64,000 nt of DNA from contig NC_092808.1 in the NCBI RefSeq assembly GCF_040954645.1, forward strand, positions 112,632,049-112,696,048, given 5' to 3'. Under the pieces are notes generated by a model that ran no database searches, was not told the origin of the DNA, and worked only from the letters and a program-made list of their open reading frames with translations. Positions within the stretch are counted from its first letter, which is position 1, and each line of letters starts with the position of its first letter. The stretch is from Diabrotica undecimpunctata (taxonomy: Eukaryota; Arthropoda; Insecta; Coleoptera; Chrysomelidae). Position numbers and translations under genes: made by a program. Positions 1-11,420 of this stretch are shown here, one piece after another.

Positions 1-480
1 GCCTCACTATTAAATTCAGAAGCCTACCATAAACATAAAAAATCGGAATATATAAAACAGTAATTAGACCGGTGTTCATGTATCGATGTGAGATCTGGAC
101 CCTGACAAAAGCAATGAAAATAAAACTCAGATGTTTTAAGAAAAAAATCCTTAGAAGGAACTTCGGACACTATTATGACCCGAATACTAACCAACACCGA
201 ATATGAGCAATTGTCTGGGTCAACCAGATATATAACGCTAGCGACGTCATCCAAGAAATTAAATCCCAACACCTAAGATGAACTGACCATGTCCATTGTT
301 TCCCTAATAACGGTCTTGCCAAGTTAATCTAATTGGAGGCCCCAACAGGAAGAAGAAAATGGGAGAAGAGCAACAAAGAAGAACAGGGCTACCTACCGAC
401 CCAAATATCATGAACGACGTGTGAGATGAAAACAAGTGCACTCAGCCAAGACCTAACCCGGATTGTAGTGCTACGAGAAA
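1..480 (+). pseudogene. LINE reverse transcriptase C-terminal remnant
   Basis: The plus strand reads, with stops, like the segment after the RT palm of insect LINEs. An IYKTVIRPVF block is followed by an EIWTLTK block and then by FKKKILRRNFG. The end (about 430-480) has the line 'sakdltrivvlre', also seen near 41160-41195, so both belong to one LINE family. It is cut by the window edge at the 5' side and has many in-frame stops, so it is dead. A short antisense open frame here is only a shadow. Confidence 0.6.
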
Positions 481-484
481 AAAA

Positions 485-1960
485 AGAAGAAGGAAAGGAA
501 ATAAATAACCAAAATTGGTTAAAATATTGAAAAAAAAATATTTTAGTTATTTGTCTTGAAGATGATCTAATATAGGTAGTCTCCTTATTAAAATTGACTT
601 ATTTATAAGTAACACAATAATAATTTTAGGATATTTTTTAAAATACCTGTAACGGGAATAGGAGTCCAATAATAAATAATATTACGGGACAAGATATTAT
701 AATAATATGATTACCATCAGAAAGTTGTGAGCCAATGTGTAACAATAAAAATCCAACTTTCTTCGGGAGTCAGTTTTTTTTCGGCTTTGTCTAGCTCAGT
801 CTCTCAGGCGTAGCAACGTTTTATCTTAATTGTAAATCCGAAAAATGAGTTTAGGTGGGACCAATAAAACGTGATATTAACCAATCTTAATTTATTATAT
901 TTAAAAAATTAAATTACATTTTAATATTAATAAAAAAATAAGCAAATCCTGCCTACAGCTTTACAAAAATGTGGAAATAATAGTGATGGCCTACGAGCCC
1001 TTTACCATATCAGTTGGCCCACCTACGGAATTTGCAGTTTAAGTCGATTACCATAAACAAATTATACTCTGCATATTTTTATAAGTTCTGTTCCAGAAAT
1101 GAACATATTGTTTTTAAAATATAAAATAAAAATGTAATTCTTTAGACTTTTCTTAGTGTAGAATAAGTAAAATAGTCACTTCATCAAGTTTGTTCGCGAC
1201 AGCCTGGCGTCTTAGCCTCTTAAATATTTTTTCACACCTAAATAAAAGGGGAGTAATCTTCAGTTTTACGCATCAAGTAGTATTATCAGTTCAGTTCATT
1301 CTCACACATCGCCCTTGAGGCATGTGCATTTTTAAAACACTCTCAATTCATGTATAAAATATTTCTCTATACGCCGAAATCGGTTTTTTATACATATGGT
1401 TTTCTCTTTCACGTGTTATAAAGAAAGAATTTTTTGACATTGTATAGTACACTACGGCCGTGTTGGGCCTCTCTACTTTAAAAATATTTAATTATAAGTC
1501 GATAAACTTAAAGTGATTTTATTTCTCTGGAGCTATATTTGCTCACATTAACAATCCTTATCCTTCAACGGTCACTGAAGAACCAAACCTATGGAGATAT
1601 GTACATCCATTCACAAGTCCTTTGAAGTAAGGCTTGGAATCAAAAGATTTCCAACCCTCGAGTGTGGTTAGCCAGTTATAAGGCTCCCCCTCAAGTTCCC
1701 ATATTAATTAATATGGCATTTTTATTAATATTTATTAAACACATTACCCTTATGGTTTTTTATTTATTTTCAACAATATGCAACTAATATGCAATATTAC
1801 AACTCTGACTATGCATTCACTTATGTCAACATACGTTGATTTTTTCATAATTACGTTAAATCCAGAGGTAGCTATGTAAAAATGACATCAAAACAATAAT
1901 ATTGTCAGTTAATGTCAAATGTATTTTGTAGTATTGTAAAGCTTTTTGCCGTTTGGGGAT
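485..1960. other. AT-rich stretch, no gene recognised
   Basis: I see no coding pattern, terminal repeat or RNA gene. It contains ordinary AT-rich spacer DNA up to the Tc1-like copy that begins near 1967. Confidence 0.5.
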
Positions 1961-1966
1961 TGTACA

Positions 1967-2953
1967 ATGGATCGAGGTAAAGTTATGGATGAGAAAATTT
2001 GTTCAAGCATTATTAGATTTTTTAATTCTGGAAAATCCAGTTCGGAAATCGTGAATATGTTGCAATTGTAACGCTATAGTGCAAGAAATATACTCAGAAG
2101 ATATAAAACTACAGGTTCGGTCGTTACAAAACCTAGAAATGTACTAAAAAGTAAAATAACCGAAGCAGATCGAAGGGCATTAGGACGCATTATAGTGAAA
2201 AATCGGCAAGCAAATTATATGGAGTTACTTAAACTTACAAAGTAAGTTTTATAGTTGAAAAAATTAGTACGAATTGTTTTTAATAAATTTCATTTTATAT
2301 TAGGCTAAGAAAAAGCCACTTTTAACATTACAACAAAAGAAAAATAGATTAATATGGTCAAAAGCGCATAAAGGATGGACTCAGTCGCAATGGGATTCAA
2401 TACAATGGAGTGATGAGTCCAGATTTGAAGTGTGTGTTGAATACAGTAGGAGTCGCATCATTCGCAGAAAAAATGAAGCTTTCCATCCCGACTGTCTAAA
2501 GAGAAAAGTCAAATTTCCTGCATCTGTCGTGATCTGGGGCAGCATGTCGTCTAAAAGTGTGGGAACGTTACATTTTATCGATGGGATTGTAAACACGGAC
2601 AAATATTTGAATATTTTAAAAGAATCTCTTTTACCGATTATGGGACACCGTTTAACACCAGCGGAAGATTTTGTCTTCCAACAGGACGGTGAAGGTTGTC
2701 ATACCTCAAAAAAGAGTTTAAAATGGATCGAAGATACCACTTCTGGAATGGGTTTCTAACAGTCCCGACTTGTGACCGACAGAGACTTTGTGGCGCGAAA
2801 TGAAAAAAGCTTCGAGAAAACATCCTGCCAGTTCCGTTAACGAATTGAAGGAAAAATTGCAAGTAATATGGGATTCGTTTACAATTTTTTCAGAACTTGG
2901 TAAAAACTATACCTCGAAGAATTGTGGATGTCATTAAAAATAAAGGGTGGTAA
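1967..2953 (+). pseudogene. Tc1/mariner-superfamily transposase, degenerate
   Basis: A Tc1-like DDE transposase would cut and rejoin the ends of its own element in the nucleus. From the ATG at 1967 there is an N-terminal helix-turn-helix region (FFNSGKSSSEIVNML, then a stop, then RNILRRYKTTGSV). The catalytic core follows: WSDESRFEV around 2409 carries the first Asp, FQQDGEGCH around 2678 the second, and IETLWREMKKA around 2780 the Glu. The reading ends near KNKGW, where Tc1 transposases usually end in KGG. Defects are an in-frame stop near 2070, about 40 residues lost or scrambled at 2240-2305, and frameshifts after 2750. A possible right terminus with 'gttggagcgccaac' lies at 3075-3090, but I found no left partner. 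Certainly non-functional. Confidence 0.8.
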
Positions 2954-3090
2954 CTAATCAATATTTTTCATTACGTTATAAAATATTTTCTATAATTGGG
3001 AAATTAAAAAATTTTGTTCCATGCAATAAAACTTTGAAAATTTACGCTGCGCTTTTATTTTTGTATGCTGCTAGTCCGTTGGAGCGCCAA

Positions 3091-3719
3091 CTATTTTTTA
3101 AATAAATATAGTAAAACAAAACAGAAAGTTAACAAATAACTAAAATCAACAGAAATTGGAATAAAATAATTATTAAAAAAAAAGGAAACGTTTATAACGT
3201 AACAACATTTAATCAACTTTGTATATTTTTTGAGTAACAAACGTATTAAAAAGTAACAGTAGAATTTTGCACCACCTCTGTGTCGATATTGTGACATTAA
3301 AATCGTTTTATTAATTGGACGTAACAGTTTATACTTACATCCACCTTTCAAGTTACATCTTTGCATATGACCTTTTACTTCTTGGCTAAGTCCTCATCAA
3401 CGAGATATTTCTCTAGGTTGGTCTAGGTAGGCGCAACATATTTGCATTAAATTATTGAAATTAATAGTTCCCTTATCTTGTATTAAATGTGTCTTGTATG
3501 TTTAGACTTTCTACGTGAGATTAACTCTGAATTATCTAAACAAGCAGTAAATAAATTACAAATCAGTAGTCAATATTTATCTTTTTGCTTTCTCTTAATT
3601 TTATTCAAAGGTTACTTTTATTACAAGAAACCAGGTTTACATTAATAGTACATTGATATCATTTTGAAATAATAACCAAAACAATAAACATACTCCAGTC
3701 GTCAGAGACGAAAATGCCA
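3091..3719. other. Spacer, nothing recognised
   Basis: A 91-codon open frame on the minus strand is low-complexity (Tyr, Phe, Leu and Lys rich) with no family resemblance. I see nothing else in this stretch. Confidence 0.45.
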
Positions 3720-3954
3720 CTGAACCTCTAACAATCATACGAACAAGCTGAATTTTGGAGACAATATTATTTTGGGACCTCAAGAAAAATGTAAAAAAAG
3801 TTTACTATTTTTACCCCCGAGCTTCTCCCTAAAACCTCCCTCGTAGGGAGGTAAAAACGCAAAAAATCGATTTACCAAGAATCTGTACGCCGTATAAAAA
3901 ATTACGCTGAGATAATCTTAAACAAAAATGTTTATTAACACTTTTTGTGTAGAA

Positions 3955-4741
3955 GTAATTACTATTTAAATGGCAATTAGCCACAATTAAAGGTTAAAGT
4001 ACGTTTATTGATGTTTCAATTTCCACTTTGGAAATCGTTCTCAAAATACAAACATTAGTAAATTAAACAAATTTAGTTTTTTTGTTACTTGGTGAAAAAT
4101 TCTTCTAATAATTTAATTTTACCTGACACATTTATATTGACAATTCAGACATACATTATACATTTTAAAGTGGACAACTTTAAAATGATATTGCCAATGT
4201 TGTTGAGTTGCGTTCCTCGGACGACTTTACTTGTAAGATAGTTCATTCGATTACATGAAATCAACTTTAACTTGATAATATCCGTCAGAAAAAAATCATA
4301 GCATGTAATTCGTCTTTAAAAAGACAAACACATGGACAAACATTTTAAAGACGAATTACATGCTATGATTTTTTTCTGGCGGATATTCTCAAGTTAAAGT
4401 TGATTTCTAATCGAATGAACTATCTTATAAGTAAAGTCGTCCCAGGAACGCAACTCAACAATATTGGCAATATAATTTTAAAGTCGTCTACTTTAAAATG
4501 TATAATGTATGTCTGAATTGTCAATATAAATGAGTCAGATAAAATTAAATTATTAGAAGAATTTTTCACCAAGTAACAAAAAACAAAATTTGTTTAATTT
4601 ACTAATGTTTGTATTTTGAGAACGATTTCCGAAGTGGAAATTGAAACGTCAATAAACGTACTTTAACCTTTAACTGTGGCTTATTCCCATTTAAATAGTA
4701 ATTACTTTAACATGCCACAAGAAAATAGCTTCAGAACCATA
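3955..4741 (+). repeat. Near-perfect 750-bp palindrome with a 36-bp one-sided tail
   Basis: The unit starts with gtaattac at 3955 and its mirror gtaattac ends at 4705, with the symmetry centre near 4330. Arms of about 370 bp are nearly identical when reverse-complemented. A one-sided tail (4706-4741, containing atgccac and gcttcagaacc) follows. It is flanked by 'tttttgtgtagaa' at 3942-3954 and 4742-4754, a 13-bp direct repeat. It sits in the left arm of the larger inverted repeat. Comparison with the other arm shows the insertion point. A shorter copy with the same ends and the same tail is at 40632-40855. It has no coding capacity and would fold into a very long hairpin RNA if transcribed. 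Confidence 0.8.
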
Positions 4742-5779
4742 TTTTTGTGTAGAATGAACCGTTCTCTCACAAAGAACGCTTGATGCAACTCTCGATTTTG
4801 AATGTCAGTTACGCGCGCGAAATCAATGTTCAATAAAATTTGTATCAGCTCGACAGTAAAAATTTGATATCTTTTGATCCAAGTGTCCTATCGAAATAAA
4901 ATTAAGATGCGTTTGAAAGTTAGAGAGTCTAGGTTTTGTTTGCAATTTTTGTGTTTTGCGGCAAGTAAACGTAAATTTTATAAAGGTGTTTAATAAATAA
5001 ACGTCGCGCTATTTTTTGCATTTTTTATGATTCTAACGAGATCAATACAATCTATCCCTTTCATTAACTCTCAACTATGAAGTTAAGATTACTAGAGCCT
5101 AACCTTTAAAACATATAGCATAAAATTTTAGTTTTGAGTTTTGGCAACAAATGTGAGGAATTTTAAATATGCTTATAATATGTTTAATACGCTGGATTTA
5201 AACTTTCACATAACAAACGGTCTAAAACATTTAAAACTTTTTTTTTAATTATACTAGTATGTTTTACAAAAGAACCAAACTTCTGCAATAAACTACACCC
5301 AAAACCGTCTTCTAAAATGAAAGTTTTAAAGATTGATCTCTAAAAATGAAAATTTTACTACAACTGGTAGTAGTAATAAAAGTGATTAATTTTATTGATC
5401 TCACGAAAATCGTAAAAAATGGTAAAAATCGCACCACGTTTATTTATTTAACACCTTTATAAAAACTGAGTTTATTTAAGGCAAAATACAAATCTGCATA
5501 CAAAAGCTGCACTCCTTACCTTTAAAGCGCATCTTGATTTTTGTCGATAGGACACTTGGATCAAAAGATATCGAATTTTTAGCGTCGAGCTGATACAAAT
5601 TTTATTGAGCATTGATTTCGCGCGCGTAACTGACATTCAAAATTGACGGTCGCTTTAAGCGTTGTTTCTAAGAGAACGGTTTATTCTACATAAAAAATGC
5701 TTCTAAACATTTTTGTTTAAAATTGTCTCAGCTACATTTTTTATTTAAAACATTTTTTTCCACGGTGTACAGATTCTTA

Positions 5780-6041
5780 CATTGCGATTCTTCGCAAACT
5801 AGAATACCTGGGCCATATAATGCGAAATGAACAACGACACAACCTACTTCGGATCATACTTCAAGGTAAAGTGCATGGGAAAAGAGGTCCAGGACGAAGA
5901 AGAATATCCTGGCTGCATAACCTGCGAAAATGGTTTAACTTAACCACTACCGGACTTTTCAGAGCAGCAGTCAACAAAGTCAGAATAGCCATGTTAGTGT
6001 CCAACATCCGTAAAGGATAGGCACCATAAGAAGAAGAAGAA
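5780..6041 (+). mobile_element. 5'-truncated LINE 3' end with TSD and (AAG)n tail
   Basis: The open frame at 5820-6020 encodes the last part of a LINE polyprotein: LEYLGHIMRNEQ, then GKRGPGRRRISWL, then LFRAAVNKVRIAML and a stop, followed by an AAG-rich tail. The 13-bp sequence gtacagattctta flanks it exactly at 5767-5779 and 6042-6054. The same tail type recurs at 7905, 11421, 22465, 32226 and 59374. Only the terminal 260 bp were inserted, as is usual for incomplete target-primed reverse transcription. Confidence 0.85.
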
Positions 6042-6284
6042 GTACAGATTCTTAGTAAATCGATTTTTTTGCGTTTTTATCCCCCTATGGGGGTGTGGAG
6101 TTTAGGGGAAAGCCCGCAGGTAAAAGTGGTACTGCATCTTTTTTGGGGTCCCAAAATTAATATTCCCTGCAAAATTCAGCTTGTTCGTATGATTTTTAGA
6201 GGTCAAGTATGCTACTCCTGTTTTGGCAGAGTGTTTTTCTCAAGTGACGTATTTTTACTAATCGTCTACACTTTAAGGTCTTTA

Positions 6285-6382
6285 ACTGAATAAGTTGAGA
6301 AGAGCAGAACTGTTTGTCTCAAGTTGGTCATTCAGAATTAGGTCTTTATTTTTTAATTTATTAATTTTCATATATTCTAATA
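6285..6382 (-). repeat. Short coding-like repeat block shared with 30797-30892
   Basis: The minus strand reads LEYMKINKLKNKDLILND followed by QLETNSSALLNLFS. The plus strand at 30797-30892 reads nearly the same peptide. The wording resembles the C-terminus of some Penelope-like polyproteins, but the match is too short to be sure. The similarity between the two loci extends about 50-100 bp on either side. Confidence 0.4.
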
Positions 6383-6629
6383 AAGATCTTAAATTCAAGA
6401 TAAAGGCTTAAGGCCTTTATTTTGAATATGAGGAATTTGAAATTGATTATTTATCAGTATAAAAAAGGATAGTCCAAATAATTCTAATGGTAAACAATTA
6501 AATGATAAAAACTAATAACGTCGGATTGGAAATAAAACAGATAAAAGAAGTCAAATGATAATTCATAAAAGAATTAATGATATTAGAGCAAAATAATAGA
6601 AAAAATAGACAATAACAATACAAACAATC

Positions 6630-7110
6630 AGGCTAGCATGGTTATTATTTTATTAACTGCTGCTCTAAAAATTTCTGTAGTCGTTAAGTTGTACCAATCT
6701 GGGAGATTATATAGCCGTGATATGCTACGCCTTCCTGGGTCTCTGTTGCGGTGTATCCTAATCTGCAGAATGTTTTGAAGCAGGTTGTGTCAATGTTATA
6801 ACTATGCTTATTTCGCGTTCCTTCCTCATTCTTGAGAAGACCTCATTATTAATAAATATGTCCATCCAAGAGATTCTCAGTATGCTTCTATAACACCACA
6901 TTTCAAATTCTTCAAGACGCTTTATGGATGCCTCGGACATGGTGCACGTTTCCACTCTATACAAAAGAATGGAAAAAATATAAAATCTCAACAAGCGTTC
7001 AATAATTGATTACTGAAACTCTTTGGTATTTTGATGAATGCTGATCTTGCCTTCTCAATTCTCCCTTTAAGCTCCGTTAAGTGTTCCCACCGATCATTCA
7101 AATTAGTTAT
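6630..7110 (-). pseudogene. LINE C-terminal remnant ((AAG)-tail family)
   Basis: Read on the minus strand, this has LTELKGRIEKARSAF, then YRVETCTMSEASIKRLEEF, then MWCYRSILRISWMD, then TTTEIFRAAVNKI. These are the post-RT blocks of the LINE family seen complete at 58555-59374. The YLGH region is deleted and there are stops. No GAA tail is visible at the 3' side. Confidence 0.7.
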
Positions 7111-7904
7111 CAGATTGAAGCAGTAATTGGTGATAGGAGTGAAATAATGCTTAACAAAAGTAAAATAAACCTAGAAAAAACAGACCAAATCTACATCAAT
7201 GGCGACCTCACTAAGGAAGAGAATAATTGAGGATAAAATTAGGAAAATAGACAAGAAAAAAAGAAAGAAAAATAATTGATGGATTCGACCGTTACTTGAT
7301 GGAAATTCATTTTATGTAACAAAGTTTTCAGTGTTTTATTGTTACAGAAAGAAAAATATACAAAAATTAAAAAGAAAATTATTGATAAATCAAATGAGGT
7401 CATAAAAAATATAGACCCGGAGAAACTTGCTCTTGTTAGAATGCTTATGCTTGACAAGAAATAAAAATAAATAAACAAGATACGAAAAGATAACAACAGA
7501 ATAAAGAAAAGATAACAATTTTAACCTGAAATATAATATCACTTTGTGAGAACAAAGTGGAGTAAAGAGAAGAAATGGATCGTTGTAATCTGCAAATATT
7601 AGGATTCAGTGAATCCATACAAGAAGGACCAATGTACGACAAAATTAACAGATAGACACACATCAAGGAGGGAATGAAAATAATATTATCACAAGAATTA
7701 AATAAAAAGCAATAAAATTTGAATCTTTAAGCTCAAGAGTAAAGAAAAACTACAAAAGGGGAGAATCAATACCATACAAATTTAAGCCCTAGTGGAGGAA
7801 ATAGGAAAAGAAGATGTGGGGATCTAAGCAAAGGCAATGGACCTTTGGTTTCCAGGTTTTATTTGTTAGCTTTGTGTACACAGTGAATGTACCGAATTGA
7901 GTTT
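7111..7904. other. A-rich stretch, possible traces of a LINE 5' part
   Basis: The plus strand is A-rich. Around 7574 a few codons (MDRCNLQILGFSE) resemble the start of LINE endonuclease domains, which usually read 'N-I-L-G-L-S-E' there. The trace is too weak to annotate as a gene. Confidence 0.25.
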
Positions 7905-8985
7905 CTTCTTCTGATTGTGCCGTCTACTTTCGAAGGTTGGCGATCCAAATGGCAATTGTAGCTTTGAGAACTGCTGCACGAAAGATTTCCACGGATGAGC
8001 GGTCAAACCATCTCGGCATTTCTTTCAGCCACGAGTTCTGGCGTCTTGCAACTGATTTTCTGCACCTGTTCTGCACATGATTTGGAGTAATTCATATATT
8101 TCACCTCTCAACACATGACCCAAGTATTGTATCTTTCTCTGTTTGATTATGCTGAGTTATTCTTTTTGTTTATTTATTCGGCGAATTACCTCACCGTTGG
8201 TAACTTTTTGTATCCATGGAATTCTTAGCATCCGCCTGTATATATACATTTCAAAGGCATCTATTTTTTTCTGTTTCAGAGTCCATCGTGTAACTTTCTC
8301 AGCCATACAGCAAAACGGAGAAAACGTAACATCTGATCATTCGAATTATGAGCTCTAGACTAAGGTCTGATCTTGAAAAAAATGTTTTTATGTTTATAAG
8401 TATTTTCCTCGTTTGTTAGATTCTTAATAGGATTTCTTTTTTTTTGGGTTACACTGGCTGTTGATATTTGCTCTAAAATATTTTATGGAAGTTACCTGTT
8501 CTATTATTTGTCCCTTGGCATACAAATGCACGTTGGTATCTTTGAAAATACTAGAATTTTAGTTTTGGAAAGATTTAGATGTAAACCGAACATTTCGCTA
8601 TGACGAACTACCGCATTTATTATATTTTGCAGTTCTTGTGCGTTGCTTGCTATTAGGACGGTATCATCAGCGTACCTGATATTGTCTATGCTGGTTCCGT
8701 TAATTTTGATTCCACCTTGAACTTCGTCTAATGCTTTTCTGAATATAGATTCCGAATACAGAATAAATAATAGCGGTGATAAGAGCAACCTTGTCGCACT
8801 CCTCGTCGGATTCGTATACCTTCGGATGTTGTGTGCTCTATTTCAATTGGTCCGTTTGGTGCTAATATAGTTCTGAGATTCGCAAGTCTTGTTCTTCAAT
8901 TTTAGGTGTTCTCAGAATTTCGATCATCTTTTGATGGTTAATGCAGTCAAATGCTTTTCGATAATCAATAAAACATGTATCACAA
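7905..8985 (-). pseudogene. LINE fragment: RT palm to 3' end
   Basis: Read from 8985 down there is FIDYRKAFDCINH, then LLSPLLFILYSE, the active-site block IRYADDTVLIA (near 8680), HLNLSKTKILVF, and then the C-terminal blocks ending in VEIFRAAVLKATIAIW. It finishes at a GAA-rich tail at 7905. It is the same family as the 3' end at 5780-6041. Frameshifts and stops occur at about 8800 and between 8100 and 8500. The fingers and endonuclease domains are absent, so it is 5'-truncated. Dead copy. Confidence 0.8.
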
Positions 8986-9151
8986 TGTATAAGTACCTAT
9001 ATTAAAAAATATATAAACTTAATAAGTTTTCAAAAAAATATTTGTATTTTGTTCAAAATTCGTCAAAATTTAATTAAAAGTCTTATGTTCGACAACTCTC
9101 CTTCTCCCCTCCTCTCCCTAAATTTGTTTATGAGTAGAAGTTTGGTATCGT

Positions 9152-9999
9152 TGTTCTATTTTTACAGCCGAGGCTGCTGCTATACAGAAAGCACTAACTT
9201 GGTGTTTCACTAATTATTGTGAGAACATCGTAATAGTATCAGATTCTCAGGCAGTATTACAAGCTATTTGTAGCCATCCATTGGATAGTTTTCAAAACTC
9301 CATTATACTTGATATCAAAAAATTATTACATGATCTAAAATTCACAAAAAAAACAGTTACTTTACTCTGGGTTAAAGGACACAAGGGAGTAATTGGAAAC
9401 GAATTAGTGGATGGTATGGCAAAAAATACATCTGAGATATCCGAAATTACAAATGTTTACTACTTTAAAGATCTTTTTTCTATTATCAGGAGTATTGGCA
9501 GGGAAAGATGCATGTCAAAATATAAAGAGGTTCAGAAGACTTCAAGAAACCATTACTTTTCTATTCATCCATGCTTACCAAAAAATATTCCCCATTTTAA
9601 TCTTAACTATAATAAAGTACATTCTTCGTTAATAACCCGGCTAAAACTTAACCATGGCCTCTTTCCAGAGCATCTGCATAGGATTGGAATCTATGAAACT
9701 CCTTTCTGTCCTTGTGATGGTAAATCTGTCGGAGATTTAAACCACTTATTTTTCGATTGTCCTAATCATAGGGAACAGACTCGAAGCCTATATTTAGGTT
9801 TAATTGATCTCAATATTAGCCCACCAGTTAACATCAGCAATCTGTTATCTTATTCTGCCAAATCTATATATAATATTCTAATCAAATTTATAAACGATTC
9901 TAAAATAAAAATTTAAACATCCTATAACAATTTTCTGTGGCAAAAAGATTTTTTGTCTAATGCCATCTCTCTCTCTCTCTCTCTCGCACACACACACAC
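9152..9999 (+). mobile_element. 5'-truncated LINE carrying an RNase H domain, with 14-bp TSD
   Basis: One open frame (about 9163-9916) encodes an RNase H domain. AEAAAIQKALTW carries the Glu, VSDSQAVLQAI an Asp, and LLWVKGHKGVIGNELVDGMA the His and last Asp. A Cys/His motif (CPCDGKSVGDLNHLFFDC) comes near the C-terminus, as in I-clade and related LINEs. RNase H would remove RNA from the cDNA hybrid. The 3' end is a (CT)n(CA)n run at 9965-10000 instead of poly(A). The direct repeat aagtttggtatcgt at 9138-9151 and 10000-10013 marks the insertion exactly. The frame is undamaged from the truncation to the stop, which suggests a fairly recent insertion. Confidence 0.85.
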
Positions 10000-10013
10000 A
10001 AGTTTGGTATCGT

Positions 10014-10904
10014 CACCAAAAAAAGTTATGGAAATATAAGTAACAATTTCGGAAGCAAGCAAATTTTAGAAAATTGTATTGACTTTTTCGTTCTAAAATT
10101 TTTCCTAATTTTGCTACCAAGTTTTAGCTGAATCATATAGAAATTTTAGCTATAACCAACTTTTTAAGTTGATAGATGTTTCTACAAAAATTTAAGTTCC
10201 TAGTCGATAAAATATCACAATCAACTTACAAGCTATTTTTATAGACCCCGACATGTACTTATTCCATATATATCCATGTATGGATTAAGCGTTTTTTATG
10301 GTAGGATCGACTTGTTTTCTAGAGGCGCATTACTGTCTTTGTTTGCTATATCTATTTATAAATATATTTTTATAACTCAACAGTTCTTCTTATGTATAAT
10401 TATAAATATTCTCGCATACGAAGAGTCGTGTTAAGTTTTAATCTGAATGCGGCTACCGTCTTGTGAAGCTCACGATAAAAGTTTCCCAGACTGTATTCTA
10501 TTCGGATACCGATGACATGTCAAAGGTTCATGGAACGCATATCAAGTAGAATTTATTACACTTGCAGACAATAATTATAGCAGTATTGAATATCAATACC
10601 TTTTTGGTGTTATCCTCCTTATGTAAGTAAAAGCTGTATATTCAAATGCCACGAGTAGTATCATCCGTGTTGAAATAAATAACTGATTTTATCAGTGTAC
10701 CAGATCTTTTACAGTTGTGTAAATTTTAGGAGAAAATCCAAAAATTGTGTGACAGAAATTTATTAGTTTGAATTTAATTTAAAATAGTAAACTAGAACTG
10801 GTAAATGAAACACTGGTGGAATATATTTGTCGATAAATATACAATATATTTTATAAACTAGACATAATCGGCCCCAGCTTTTACGCGTTGAAAGACATGA
10901 GCCA
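10014..10904. other. AT-rich spacer, no gene recognised
   Basis: No coding pattern, terminal repeats or RNA gene seen. The (CT)n(CA)n run just before 10000 belongs to the LINE. Confidence 0.4.
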
Positions 10905-11129
<225 letters not shown>

Positions 11130-11192
11130 ATAAACGTTAAATATTGGGTTTGCAGCAATAAAAATGAAACGTTTACTCTTGTAAATTTTTAA

Positions 11193-11231
11193 TCCAAACT
11201 TTCGGACATTGGTTATGTCCTTCATCAGGGA
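11193..11231 (-). ncRNA. Hammerhead-ribozyme-like motif in PLE terminus
   Basis: Read on the minus strand there is CTGATGA (11228-11222). A helix II follows with GGACAT (11220-11215) pairing with ATGTCC (11209-11204), then GAAA (11203-11200). Next is a minimal helix III (A-GU-U), then a U at the cleavage position (11196). TCC (11231-11229) pairs with GGA (11195-11193) for the start of helix I. Hammerhead motifs with very short helix III are known from Penelope-like elements. Activity here is not shown. Confidence 0.45.
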
Positions 11232-11420
11232 GCTACAAATGTGATGAATAGTTTGTTAACGTTGGTATAATTAATTAAAAAATTCATTACTTACAAACTT
11301 AATGAGGTTGTATCATCAATGATGTTATATAATGTTGATAAAATTTATCACAGTCTGTCATCTTTGTTCAATATAAAACCTATTTCTATATTTAAAATTA
11401 AAAAATTACTTTACATTCAC

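Larger units (their letters stand above)
3720..6205. repeat. Large inverted-repeat (foldback-like) element with nested insertions
   Basis: Sequence at 3720-3954 plus 4755-5052 reappears reverse-complemented at about 5392-5766 plus 6055-6205. Landmarks are the paired 'tcgattt..gcgtttttac' blocks (3845-3880 and 6060-6085) and the paired 'acttggatcaaaagatat' blocks (4870-4890 and 5550-5572). The arms are roughly 530 bp and the unpaired middle is about 340 bp. Each arm has since been interrupted, the left by a palindromic element (3955-4741) and the right by a LINE 3' end (5780-6041). No ORF of note lies inside, so it would be non-autonomous. I could not assign it to a named superfamily and the outer TSD is not clear. 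Confidence 0.7.

Noticed and set aside
2241..2304. Intron-like segment (gtaagt ... tattag) in the Tc1-like pseudogene
   Set aside because: Tc1 transposases lack an intron there, about 40 residues of the expected protein are missing around it, and parts still read like decayed coding sequence. A deletion with drift explains it better.
3091..3366. 91-codon minus-strand frame
   Set aside because: Low-complexity residues, no family resemblance, no neighbours in support.
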